Shown: one piece after another, positions 1-6,716 of the stretch | How positions within the stretch are numbered: the first letter of the stretch is position 1 | Layout: each line of letters opens with the position of its first letter | NCBI GenBank assembly: GCA_947458415.1 | Contig: CANGZG010000106.1 | Span: 1 to 8,091, forward strand | Length of the DNA: 8,091 bases | Direction of reading: 5' to 3' | From: Comamonadaceae bacterium | GTDB lineage: Bacteria > Pseudomonadota > Gammaproteobacteria > Burkholderiales > Burkholderiaceae_C | Position numbers and translations under genes: made by a program | Notes under the pieces: generated by a model | What the model was told of the DNA's origin: nothing | Seen by the model: the letters and a program-made list of their open reading frames with translations, nothing else | Database searches by the model: none

Positions 1-44
1 ACGTTCAGTGTCCTGGGGTTCAACCGTCAAACCTGTCACCCGTG

Positions 45-902
45 TCAAGGCAATTTCAGTTTGGGTAACCGTTCTTTGGCTGCTTCAGCCGCTTCAGACG
101 TTGGGTATTGTTCAATCAAATCTTCCAATGTTTTTTTAGCTTCTAACGGAAGTTTCAATTCGATTTGAGAATTCGCTAGCGTCAACAGGGCTTCAGGAAA
201 TTTGGCGTGTCCTTCGTTCATCGTCACAAAAGCTTTGAGTTGATTGGCCGCATCAACATATTCGCGCTTGACGTATTTGGCGCTGGCCAACCAAAACAAT
301 GCACTTTGGCGAAAGCCTGTTTCGGGGTATTTGCGCAGAAAGGTGGAAAACGAATTGATGGCGCCGGCAAACTCGCCTTTGCGAAACGTTGCCAACGCCA
401 ATTCAAAGTCCTTCTTTTCAATCGGATCAACTTGAAATTCCAAGCCATCCATTTGAACAGCCAACGGCTCTAATTTAGAAAACCGCTGGTCTTGTTTGGC
501 CAGGCGCTCTTCCAAGCTTGTGATCGCTTCTTTATGGCTTTTCTTGAGCAACGTAATTTCACGTTGCAACTGGTCTTTTTCGCCACGCAATTCAGACAAG
601 GACTGTTTGAGTCCATCAAGTTGAGCCTGCAATTGCAACATGCCCTGTTGAAGCCTTGAAGCCTCAACTTGCATGTCGCGCACTGCTTGCTCACGCAGTG
701 ATTGCTGAGACTTGACAACAGCATCTATCGATCGTTGCAACGAAGCTTCGCTTGACTGCTGAGCTTGGCGGAGGTTTTCTACCCGTTGGCGCAAATCCAA
801 TATGGCCCTGCGCGCTTCGTCATCTTCAAATACGGCAGCTTGCACGCTGCCAGCCATCCACAGCGTGAAACAAGCCAGTCGCAAATGGCTTGGGACAATC
901 AT
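45..902 (-). CDS. cpoB: Cell division coordinator CpoB (YbgF), Tol-Pal associated TPR protein
   Basis: Periplasmic protein that, in Escherichia coli, links the Tol-Pal machine to peptidoglycan synthesis by PBP1B during constriction. The 285-residue product starts with a hydrophobic signal peptide (about residues 1-22, ending VQA before AVFEDDEARR). A long heptad-rich coiled coil follows (about 25-145), and then a C-terminal TPR domain (about 163-283) with three helix-turn-helix repeats containing FRKGEFAGAINSFSTFL, FWLASAKYVKREYVDAA and LANSQIELKLPLEAKKTL. The E. coli protein is about 260 residues, so the coil is somewhat longer here. The ATG overlaps the TGA of pal (ATGA, 899-902) and has no convincing Shine-Dalgarno sequence, so translation is probably coupled to pal. 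It is the last gene of tolB-pal-cpoB visible here, and no hairpin terminator is evident in the 44 bases left after its stop. The identification is firm from architecture plus location; the PBP1B role is taken from E. coli. Confidence 0.95.
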   Translation of the reverse strand: MIVPSHLRLACFTLWMAGSVQAAVFEDDEARRAILDLRQRVENLRQAQQSSEASLQRSIDAVVKSQQSLREQAVRDMQVEASRLQQGMLQLQAQLDGLKQSLSELRGEKDQLQREITLLKKSHKEAITSLEERLAKQDQRFSKLEPLAVQMDGLEFQVDPIEKKDFELALATFRKGEFAGAINSFSTFLRKYPETGFRQSALFWLASAKYVKREYVDAANQLKAFVTMNEGHAKFPEALLTLANSQIELKLPLEAKKTLEDLIEQYPTSEAAEAAKERLPKLKLP

Positions 903-1477
903 TTGTTATAAAAGAATTCAGCGCGACGGTTTTTAGAAAATGCGGATTCTTCGCTGCCTTGAGCGGCAGGCTTTTCTTCACCAAAGCTCACGGTTTCGAT
1001 TTGGGCAGCATTCACACCCAACAAGGACAGGCTTTGACGAACAGCATCTGCGCGCTTTTGGCCCAAAGCCAAGTTGTATTCGCGACCGCCGCGCTCATCG
1101 GTATGGCCTTCAAGCGAAAGCTTGGCACGGGCATTGGATTTCAAAAATTGGGCATGGGCTTCGATGGTCGCCTGGAATTCAGGCTTGACAGTGAAACTGT
1201 CGTAATCGAAGTAAACAACTTTGTCGACATTCGCTGGGCCGGCAGATGTGTTCTCGTTACCCAAGGAGTTGACGGGTTCAACCGTGGATGTAGGTTGTTG
1301 AACTTGTTGGCTGGATGAAGAGGATGAAGCGCTGATATCGGACATGCCAGAGCCTGAAGACCCGTTTGAGACGCTGGAAGCTTTTTTATCTACAACTGGT
1401 ACCTCGTTGAGTTTCACGCCTGATGCGCAGGCAGTCAAAAGAAGTGCCAGTAAAAAAGAGATAAATGTTTTATTCAC
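899..1477 (-). CDS. pal: Peptidoglycan-associated lipoprotein Pal
   Basis: Outer-membrane lipoprotein that binds peptidoglycan and, with TolB and the TolQRA motor, draws the outer membrane inward at the division site. The 192-residue precursor has a short signal peptide with lipobox LTAC. Cys17 is the predicted lipidated residue, followed by Ala rather than Asp, as expected for sorting to the outer membrane. A Ser/Gly/Gln-rich linker (about 33-62) leads to the OmpA-like domain (about 86-191). That domain carries GHTDERG (124-130) and NRRAEF (183-188), whose Asp127 and Arg184/185 match the conserved peptidoglycan-peptide-binding positions of the family. The start is GTG at 1477-1475, chosen because GGAG lies 7 nt upstream and because it begins the signal peptide exactly. 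It sits 16 nt after tolB and overlaps cpoB by 4 nt, so the three are one transcription unit. Identification is essentially certain. Confidence 0.97.
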   Translation of the reverse strand: MNKTFISFLLALLLTACASGVKLNEVPVVDKKASSVSNGSSGSGMSDISASSSSSSQQVQQPTSTVEPVNSLGNENTSAGPANVDKVVYFDYDSFTVKPEFQATIEAHAQFLKSNARAKLSLEGHTDERGGREYNLALGQKRADAVRQSLSLLGVNAAQIETVSFGEEKPAAQGSEESAFSKNRRAEFFYNK

Positions 1478-1484
1478 GAAAGTG

Positions 1485-1488
1485 CTCC
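1485..1488 (-). promoter_or_regulatory. Shine-Dalgarno of pal (supports the GTG start)
   Basis: GGAG on the minus strand lies 7 nt upstream of the pal GTG. The ATG at 1497-1495 is in another frame and stops after seven codons, so this site fixes GTG as the pal initiation codon. The site also lies inside that seven-codon frame. Confidence 0.75.
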
Positions 1489-1493
1489 GATGT

Positions 1494-2771
1494 TCATGGT
1501 TTCAAAAAAGGTCCCCAATGGGGTTCTCGTATCGTTGATGTCTGCCCAGACAATTTGGCGTTGATTTTGCCATCCAACGTGGTGGTCATCAGGGTTTCCT
1601 TACCTTGCACTTGAGTCGCGTACAAAATAAGTTTGCCGTTCGGCGCAAAACTGGGTTTTTCATCATGGTTGGTTTCTGTCAAAGTGGTTACTTTGTCAGT
1701 AGCAAGGTCCATGAGTTGGAGTTTAAAGGAAGCGCCATTGCGCGATATGTATGCTAACCACTTGCCATCGGCACTTAATGTAGGCGAAATGTTGTAGTTG
1801 CCCGTGAACGTCACGCGTTGAACCGGGCCGCCAGAAGAAGGGATGCGGTAAATTTGGGGAGAACCGCCACGGTCACTGACAAAATAAATCGCACTGCCAT
1901 CCGGTGTGAATACCGGTTCAGTGTCGATGCCACTCGATTGGGTAATGCGTCTGGCTTCGCCTCCCTTGGCATCAATGATGAAAATTTGCGAACCGCCTTC
2001 TTTGGTCAATGTGACCGCCAGCGTCTTTCCATCAGGCGACCAAGCAGGCGCGCTGTTAGACCCTCTGAAATTGGCAAGCACACGGCGCTTGCCTGTACTG
2101 ACGTCGTGAACATACACCACAGGTTTGCGTGCTTCAAAAGACACATATGCCAGTTCATTGCCGTTGGGCGACCAACTCGGCGAAATGATCGGTTCGGGAC
2201 TGGTGAGGGCAGCTTGTGCGTTTTCGTCGTCCGCATCAGACACCCACAACATGTGGCGATTCGCATGCTTGGTGATGTAAGTGATGCGGGTTGAAAAAAT
2301 GCCTTTGTCTCCGGTCATTTTTTCGTAAACCTGATCAGCGATTCTGTGCGCAACCAACCGCAAATCCGGCGTGAATGCCACGAAACTTTGGCCGCCAAGG
2401 TCTTGGTTTCTGACGGTGTCCCACAAACGATAACGGATGTCAAAGCGACCATCCGCCAGTCGGGTCACGCTGCCAGTCAACAAACCATCGATGTTTTTGG
2501 ACTTGACGGCAACAAAATCAGGGCGGGTGTTTTCATCAATGACCATGCCGGGCTTGGAGGTTTTGAATTGACCACTTCTGTCCAAATCAGCAGCAATGAT
2601 TTGAGTGATTCGTTGCGGCGCCAAATCACCACCTTTGAACTCGGAAATTCCAATCGGAATTTGGGTGATGCCGACACCTGAGATTTCAACTTTGAATTCT
2701 GCGTGTGCCACATTGACCACACCAAAAAGCAGCCCCCAAAGGGCAGTAAGAGCAAAGGCGAATCGGGTCAT
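1494..2771 (-). CDS. tolB: Tol-Pal system protein TolB, periplasmic beta-propeller
   Basis: Periplasmic component of Tol-Pal. It binds Pal through its propeller and TolA through its N-terminal segment, and so controls when Pal is free to bind peptidoglycan. The 425-residue product has a signal peptide (1-24, AHA before EFKVEI). The mature N-terminus EFKVEISGVGITQIPIGI occupies the position of the E. coli TolA-binding segment. An N-terminal alpha/beta domain runs to about residue 160. The C-terminal propeller shows the typical repeats: SPSWSPNGNELAYVSF (about 197-212), APAWSPDGKTLAV (241-253), EPVFTPDGSAIYFVSD (285-300), ISPTLSADGKWLAYIS (328-343), KPSFAPNGKLILYAT (372-386) and a closing EPHWGPF. 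Length agrees with the family (about 430). The ATG has no good Shine-Dalgarno sequence; a possible -10 lies 28-33 nt upstream. Unusually, the upstream neighbour is the divergent msbA rather than tolA, so tolQRA must be encoded elsewhere. Confidence 0.97.
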   Translation of the reverse strand: MTRFAFALTALWGLLFGVVNVAHAEFKVEISGVGITQIPIGISEFKGGDLAPQRITQIIAADLDRSGQFKTSKPGMVIDENTRPDFVAVKSKNIDGLLTGSVTRLADGRFDIRYRLWDTVRNQDLGGQSFVAFTPDLRLVAHRIADQVYEKMTGDKGIFSTRITYITKHANRHMLWVSDADDENAQAALTSPEPIISPSWSPNGNELAYVSFEARKPVVYVHDVSTGKRRVLANFRGSNSAPAWSPDGKTLAVTLTKEGGSQIFIIDAKGGEARRITQSSGIDTEPVFTPDGSAIYFVSDRGGSPQIYRIPSSGGPVQRVTFTGNYNISPTLSADGKWLAYISRNGASFKLQLMDLATDKVTTLTETNHDEKPSFAPNGKLILYATQVQGKETLMTTTLDGKINAKLSGQTSTIREPHWGPFLKP

Positions 2772-2798
2772 ATTGAATCGTGGTGATGAACTCTACAC

Positions 2799-2804
2799 AT
2801 TGTA
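2799..2804 (-). promoter_or_regulatory. Candidate -10 element for the tolB-pal-cpoB operon
   Basis: TACAAT on the minus strand (5 of 6 matches to TATAAT) would place transcription start near 2792 and give a leader of about 20 nt before the tolB ATG. The best -35 match upstream is TTGCGC, but its spacer of about 14 nt is short, so the promoter is tentative. It is supported mainly by being the best AT-rich hexamer in the only non-coding DNA upstream of tolB. Confidence 0.35.
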
Positions 2805-2826
2805 ACCGTGCAAGCGTCGCGCAAGG

Positions 2827-2837
2827 GTGATAATCAC
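2827..2837. promoter_or_regulatory. 11-bp palindrome overlapping a candidate msbA -10
   Basis: GTGATAATCAC is a perfect inverted repeat of 5-bp arms around one central base. It sits in the divergent tolB/msbA control region and contains the hexamer GATAAT (2829-2834, plus strand), which resembles a sigma70 -10 and would start msbA transcription near 2841, about 20 nt before the preferred ATG. No good -35 is visible at 16-18 nt. The palindrome could be an operator for a dimeric regulator or could be chance; I do not recognise it as the site of a named regulator. Confidence 0.25.
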
Positions 2838-2861
2838 ACTCTGAGAATTGTTATCCAACCC

Positions 2862-4610
2862 ATGCACCGCCCACCACATTTTCTGCAACGTCTGCTGACC
2901 TGCATTCGACTCTTTCAATATCCCGGGTATGCATGGGTCACTGCGGTGATTTGCATGGTGTTGGTGGCGCTTTGTGAGCCCATGGTTCCAGCTTTGCTGC
3001 AACCCTTGCTTGACAAGGGTTTTCAGCAAAACAGTTTTCCCATTTGGTTGGTGCCGGTCGCGCTGATCGGTTTATTCGGCATCCGCGGCATGGGCATGTT
3101 CGTTGGGCATGTGGCCATTGCCAAGATCACACAAACCGGTTTGTTGGCTCTGCGCATGCAAATGTTCAACCGATTGCAAGACGCGGCCCTGCCCTTGTTC
3201 CGTCAACAAAATGCCAGTGCCATTGGCAACACCTTGGTATTCGAGGTCCAGGTGGGCGCCCAAACATTGGTCAATTCTGTGATCGGCACAGTGCGCGACA
3301 GTTTGACCTTGATTGCTTTGATCGGCTATTTGCTCTACCTGAATTGGAAACTGAGTTTGATCGTGGCCTTGCTCATTCCTTCTGTGGCTTGGTTGATGAA
3401 AGTATTGAGCAAACGACTCTACGCTTTGGTCAGGCACTCACAACAAGCCACCGATCAACTTTCTTACGCGGTTGAAGAAACCGCCTTGGCGCACCGCGAA
3501 ATTCGTTTGCACGAAGCACAAGGCATGCAAACACAGCGGTTTGAAGGTTTGGGCAAAGCCATGTCCAGACTGGCGATCAAAACCGCGGTCGCCAACTCGG
3601 GTATCACGCCGTTGACCCAATTGTTCTCTGCCATCGCCTTGTCTGCGGTGATCAGCGTGGCCTTGCTACAAAGCCAAGACAGCCACATGAGCGTGGGCGG
3701 GTTTGCCGCATTTGTCACAGGCATGTTGATGCTGGCCAACCCAATCAAACATTTGTCAGAAGTGGCAGGGCCCATGACACGGGGCATTGCTGCGCTTGAG
3801 CGCGCCTTGGAATTGGTTCACGCCACGCCGGTTGAAAGCAGTGGTCAGCACCGCAGTGAGCGTGCCAGCGGGCACTTGCAACTGCAACAAGTGTCTGTGC
3901 GTTACCAAGCCGATTTGCCTTTTGCCTTGGACAGCATTGACTTGGAGATTCACCCGGGGGAAACGGTCGCTTTGGTGGGCAGTTCGGGCTCCGGAAAAAC
4001 CAGCTTGGCCAATTTGTTGCCTCGGTTTGTGGACCTGACCAGCGGTGAGATTTTGTTGGATGGTGTGTCACTGCCGCACTGGGACTTGCGTAACCTGCGT
4101 CGTCAGTTCGCCATGGTCAGCCAAACGGTGGTGGTTCTGAATGACAGCCTGGCAGCCAATGTGGCCTTGGGCCAAATACCCGATCGAGACAAGGTGGTTG
4201 AATGTTTGCTGGCAGCGAATTTAGGCGACTATTTGCAAACCTTGCCCCAACACATTGACACGTTGGTTGGTCACAATGCTTCTACTTTGTCAGGCGGACA
4301 GCGCCAGCGTTTGGCCATCGCCAGGGCCATGTACAAGGACGCGCCGATTTTGATACTGGATGAAGCCACCTCCGCCTTGGACAACGAATCCGAGCGCATG
4401 GTTCAAGATGCTTTGCAAACATTGCAAATGGGCAGGACCACATTGGTGATTGCCCACCGTTTATCGACCATTGAATCCGCCGATCGCATCGTGGTGATGG
4501 ACTCAGGCAAGATCATCGAGGTGGGCAACCATTCCGCATTGATGCAACGCAATGGCGTGTACGCTTCGATGTTCAGGCTGGGCAGTTCAGGGCACTTGTC
4601 GCACGCATGA
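2862..4610 (+). CDS. msbA: Lipid A/LPS ABC exporter MsbA (flippase)
   Basis: Inner-membrane homodimeric ABC transporter that uses ATP to flip the lipid A-core from the cytoplasmic to the periplasmic leaflet. The N-terminal half is a six-helix ABC exporter membrane domain (about 20-320). The first helix is followed by LLQPLLDKGF, like the LLKPLLDDGF of E. coli MsbA. The nucleotide-binding domain (about 340-575) is complete: Walker A GSSGSGKT (373-380), Q-loop Gln421, signature LSGGQ (476-480), Walker B ILILDE with Asp500 and catalytic Glu501, and switch His532. The frame stays open upstream to a GTG at 2808 (600 residues). I prefer ATG 2862 because it gives 582 residues, the E. coli length, keeps the motifs 3-5 residues from E. 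coli numbering, and leaves room for promoters. Neither start has a good Shine-Dalgarno sequence. It is flanked by divergent tolB and convergent rng, so it is probably a single-gene unit. The family is certain; a related lipid exporter cannot be fully excluded. Confidence 0.9.
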   Translation: MHRPPHFLQRLLTCIRLFQYPGYAWVTAVICMVLVALCEPMVPALLQPLLDKGFQQNSFPIWLVPVALIGLFGIRGMGMFVGHVAIAKITQTGLLALRMQMFNRLQDAALPLFRQQNASAIGNTLVFEVQVGAQTLVNSVIGTVRDSLTLIALIGYLLYLNWKLSLIVALLIPSVAWLMKVLSKRLYALVRHSQQATDQLSYAVEETALAHREIRLHEAQGMQTQRFEGLGKAMSRLAIKTAVANSGITPLTQLFSAIALSAVISVALLQSQDSHMSVGGFAAFVTGMLMLANPIKHLSEVAGPMTRGIAALERALELVHATPVESSGQHRSERASGHLQLQQVSVRYQADLPFALDSIDLEIHPGETVALVGSSGSGKTSLANLLPRFVDLTSGEILLDGVSLPHWDLRNLRRQFAMVSQTVVVLNDSLAANVALGQIPDRDKVVECLLAANLGDYLQTLPQHIDTLVGHNASTLSGGQRQRLAIARAMYKDAPILILDEATSALDNESERMVQDALQTLQMGRTTLVIAHRLSTIESADRIVVMDSGKIIEVGNHSALMQRNGVYASMFRLGSSGHLSHA

Positions 4611-4617
4611 TGTGGGT

Positions 4618-4631
4618 TGAACAACTGTTCA
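4618..4631. repeat. Short inverted repeat at the msbA/rng convergence
   Basis: TGAACA and TGTTCA flank a 2-nt centre in the 18-bp gap between the two stop codons and overlap the rng stop. A hairpin here would have about five pairs with a four-base loop. It has few G-C pairs and no T-run on either strand, so it is not a convincing intrinsic terminator. No other terminator candidate is visible between these convergent genes. Confidence 0.25.
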
Positions 4632-6107
4632 CAACAACACAATATTGAACTGTTCAGCATCTACGCCAAATTCGGCTTGCAACGAGATCGGTTTTCCAAT
4701 GAATTCGCTCAAACCCGCCAGATGCAGGCTTTCCTCTTCTTGCAACAGATCAATCACCTTGGGCGAAGCCAGCACACGAAATTCTTTCGGACTGAACTGG
4801 CGCGCTTCGCGCAATATTTCCCGCAAGATGTTGTAAGCCACGGTTCGGGTGGTGTTGACAATGCCCCTGCCCTGACAATGCGCACAGGGCTCGCAGAGCA
4901 ATTGGGCCAAGGACTCGCGCGTGCGTTTGCGCGTCATTTCCACCAAACCCAACGCAGAGAAACCACTGACGCTGGTTTTCACTTTGTCACGCGACAGCTG
5001 TTTTGCAAATTCAGCCAACACGGCTTCGCGGTGTTCGGTTTTTTGCATGTCAATGAAATCAGTGACGATGACGCCGCCCAAATTTCTCAAACGAAGTTGC
5101 CTTGCAATCGCACCCGCTGCTTCTAAATTGGTTTTGAAAATGGTGTCGTCAAAATTGCGTGCACCGACAAAACCACCTGTGTTCACATCGATCGTGGTCA
5201 GCGCTTCGGTTTGGTCAATGATCAAATAGCCGCCGGACTTGAGTGCAACCTTGCGTCCCAAGGCTTGCTTGATTTCATCGTCAATGTTGAACAAATCGAA
5301 GATCGGGCGTTCACCCTTGTAATGCGCCAGCTTGGAAACGGCTGAGGGCATGAATTCACGGCCAAAGACTTGCAGCATGTCGTGTTGTTCATGCGAATCG
5401 ATGCGAATGGTTTGGGTGGTCTCATCGACCATGTCTCGCAACACGCGTTGCAGCAGGTTCAGGTCTTGGTGCAGCAATGACTTGGGGGGCATTTGCTGCG
5501 ACGCGGTCTTTACCTTGGCCCAGGTTTTTCGCAAGTAGGCGATGTCTTCTTTGAGTTCATCTTCGCTGGCGTCCTCGCCATTCGTGCGCAAAATGAAACC
5601 GCCCTTTTCATCCGCTTGGTGCGCGAGTTCAATCAACTTCAAACGCAATGGTTCACGTTGTTCTTGGGGAATCTTTTGTGACACGCCAATGTGGTTGTCC
5701 TGCGGCAAGAAAACCAATAAGCGCCCTGCAATGCTGATTTGCGTGGACAGTCGCGCACCTTTGCTGCCTATCGGGTCTTTGATGACTTGCACCATCAGCG
5801 ACTGGCCCTCAAACACCTGCTTTTCGATCGGCACCAACGCCGGGTGCGCTGGGTCTTGCTCTTGGGCTTTGGGATGCACTGGGTTGAACAAATCGGCCAC
5901 ATGCAAAAAAGCCGAGCGTTCCATGCCGATGTCGATGAACGCTGACTGCATCCCCGGCAAGACCCTGGCCACTTTGCCCGAGTAAATGTTGCCCACCAAG
6001 CCACGCTCAAGCGAGCGCTCGATGTGCATTTCTTGCAAAGCCCCGTTTTCAACCAAAGCCACGCGGGTTTCTTGCGGCGACCAGTTGATCAATATGTCAT
6101 GTTGCAT
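4629..6107 (-). CDS. rng: Ribonuclease G
   Basis: Endoribonuclease of the RNase E/G family. It matures the 5' end of 16S rRNA and takes part in mRNA decay in the cytoplasm. The 492-residue product matches E. coli RNase G (489) and lacks the long C-terminal scaffold of RNase E. The start QHDILINWSPQETRVALVE resembles the RNase G N-terminus. An S1 RNA-binding domain follows (about 38-125: VGNIYSGKVARVLPGMQSAF, then DIGMERSAFLHVADL). The DNase I-like catalytic domain has the two metal-binding aspartates in TTIDVNTG (Asp307) and VTDFIDM (Asp350). The zinc-link cysteines appear as CEPCAHC (405-411), the element that joins protomers in RNase E. The ATG has a strong Shine-Dalgarno sequence (GAAGGA, 7 nt upstream) embedded in the last codons of maf, 3 nt away. 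It is the last gene of the operon beginning with nadD and converges on msbA. Confidence 0.96.
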   Translation of the reverse strand: MQHDILINWSPQETRVALVENGALQEMHIERSLERGLVGNIYSGKVARVLPGMQSAFIDIGMERSAFLHVADLFNPVHPKAQEQDPAHPALVPIEKQVFEGQSLMVQVIKDPIGSKGARLSTQISIAGRLLVFLPQDNHIGVSQKIPQEQREPLRLKLIELAHQADEKGGFILRTNGEDASEDELKEDIAYLRKTWAKVKTASQQMPPKSLLHQDLNLLQRVLRDMVDETTQTIRIDSHEQHDMLQVFGREFMPSAVSKLAHYKGERPIFDLFNIDDEIKQALGRKVALKSGGYLIIDQTEALTTIDVNTGGFVGARNFDDTIFKTNLEAAGAIARQLRLRNLGGVIVTDFIDMQKTEHREAVLAEFAKQLSRDKVKTSVSGFSALGLVEMTRKRTRESLAQLLCEPCAHCQGRGIVNTTRTVAYNILREILREARQFSPKEFRVLASPKVIDLLQEEESLHLAGLSEFIGKPISLQAEFGVDAEQFNIVLL

Positions 6108-6110
6108 GGG

Positions 6111-6716
6111 TCAATCCTTCATCCATTCGAGCAGCATTTGTCTGGTCTCAAACAAAGGCAAGCCCATGATGCCAGAGTGGCTCCCTGTGATTTTTTTCAC
6201 AAAGCCTGCCGCGGCACCTTGAATGGCATATGCGCCGGCCTTGCCCATGGGCTCGCCCGTGCTGACGTAGTCAGCCATTTCGCTGTCTGTCAATGGCTGA
6301 AATGTCACGTTCGAAGACTGTACGCGGCACAAGCGGCGACGACCCTCTCCCAAAGCCACGGCAGTCAACACTTGGTGGGTTTGGCCAGAGAGCTGTCGCA
6401 ACATGCGAAGCGCATCGGCTGCGTCGACGGGTTTGCCAAACACTTTGCCGCGCAACGTCACCGTGGTGTCAGCGGTCAGTATGGGCTGTGAGGACAAACC
6501 ATGTGTTTGGCGTTGAAGCAAAGCCGCCTTGAGCTTCAATAAAGTGATGCGCCTGACATACGTGCGAGGCGTTTCACCTTCGAAGAAAGCCTCCAATGCC
6601 TCTGCTTGTTGCGTGTTGTCAGGCAGCAGCAAATCAAAGGACACCCCGATTTGGGTCAGCAATTGCTGACGGCGCGGACTCTGGGACGCCAGATAGATGC
6701 GAGGAAAGGCACTCAT
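6111..6716 (-). CDS. maf: Maf family nucleoside triphosphate pyrophosphatase (YhdE type, dTTP/UTP)
   Basis: Maf proteins hydrolyse nucleoside triphosphates to monophosphate and pyrophosphate, removing non-canonical or surplus nucleotides. In the YhdE branch the preferred substrates are dTTP, UTP and modified pyrimidines. The 201-residue product begins with the phosphate-binding motif LASQSPRRQQLL (SxSPRR at 11-16), carries the catalytic-region ADTTV with Asp83, and ends with GEPMGKAGAYAIQG (154-167) and GSHSGIMGLPLFET (178-191). The KAGxYxIQG and GS-GLPL-ET pattern matches YhdE and differs from the 7-methyl-GTP branch (YceF), so the subfamily call is reasonable inference. The ATG overlaps the rlmH TGA (ATGA, 6713-6716) and has no Shine-Dalgarno sequence, implying coupled translation. 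The maf-rng order is shared with the E. coli mre-yhdE-rng region. Confidence 0.93.
   Translation of the reverse strand: MSAFPRIYLASQSPRRQQLLTQIGVSFDLLLPDNTQQAEALEAFFEGETPRTYVRRITLLKLKAALLQRQTHGLSSQPILTADTTVTLRGKVFGKPVDAADALRMLRQLSGQTHQVLTAVALGEGRRRLCRVQSSNVTFQPLTDSEMADYVSTGEPMGKAGAYAIQGAAAGFVKKITGSHSGIMGLPLFETRQMLLEWMKD
6115..6120 (-). promoter_or_regulatory. Shine-Dalgarno of rng inside the end of maf
   Basis: GAAGGA on the minus strand, 7 nt upstream of the rng ATG, lies within the last sense codons of maf. It fixes the rng start and means maf translation runs through the rng ribosome-binding site. Confidence 0.75.

Noticed and set aside
1..44. Possible beginning of a further minus-strand gene downstream of cpoB (a GTG at 39-37 opens a frame to the window edge)
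   Set aside because: Only 13 codons are visible, with no Shine-Dalgarno sequence and no recognisable N-terminus. I see neither a gene nor a terminator I can support here.
2846..2856. GGATAACAATT on the minus strand, identical to half of the E. coli lac operator
   Set aside because: The other half-site is missing, and a lac repressor site has no plausible role between tolB and msbA; an 11-base partial match is expected by chance.
4611..4628. Intrinsic terminator between msbA and rng
   Set aside because: The only hairpin is short and A/T-rich and no T-run follows it on either strand.
4617..5126. A 169-codon plus-strand open frame opposite rng
   Set aside because: It is the antisense shadow of conserved RNase G codons and has no protein features of its own.
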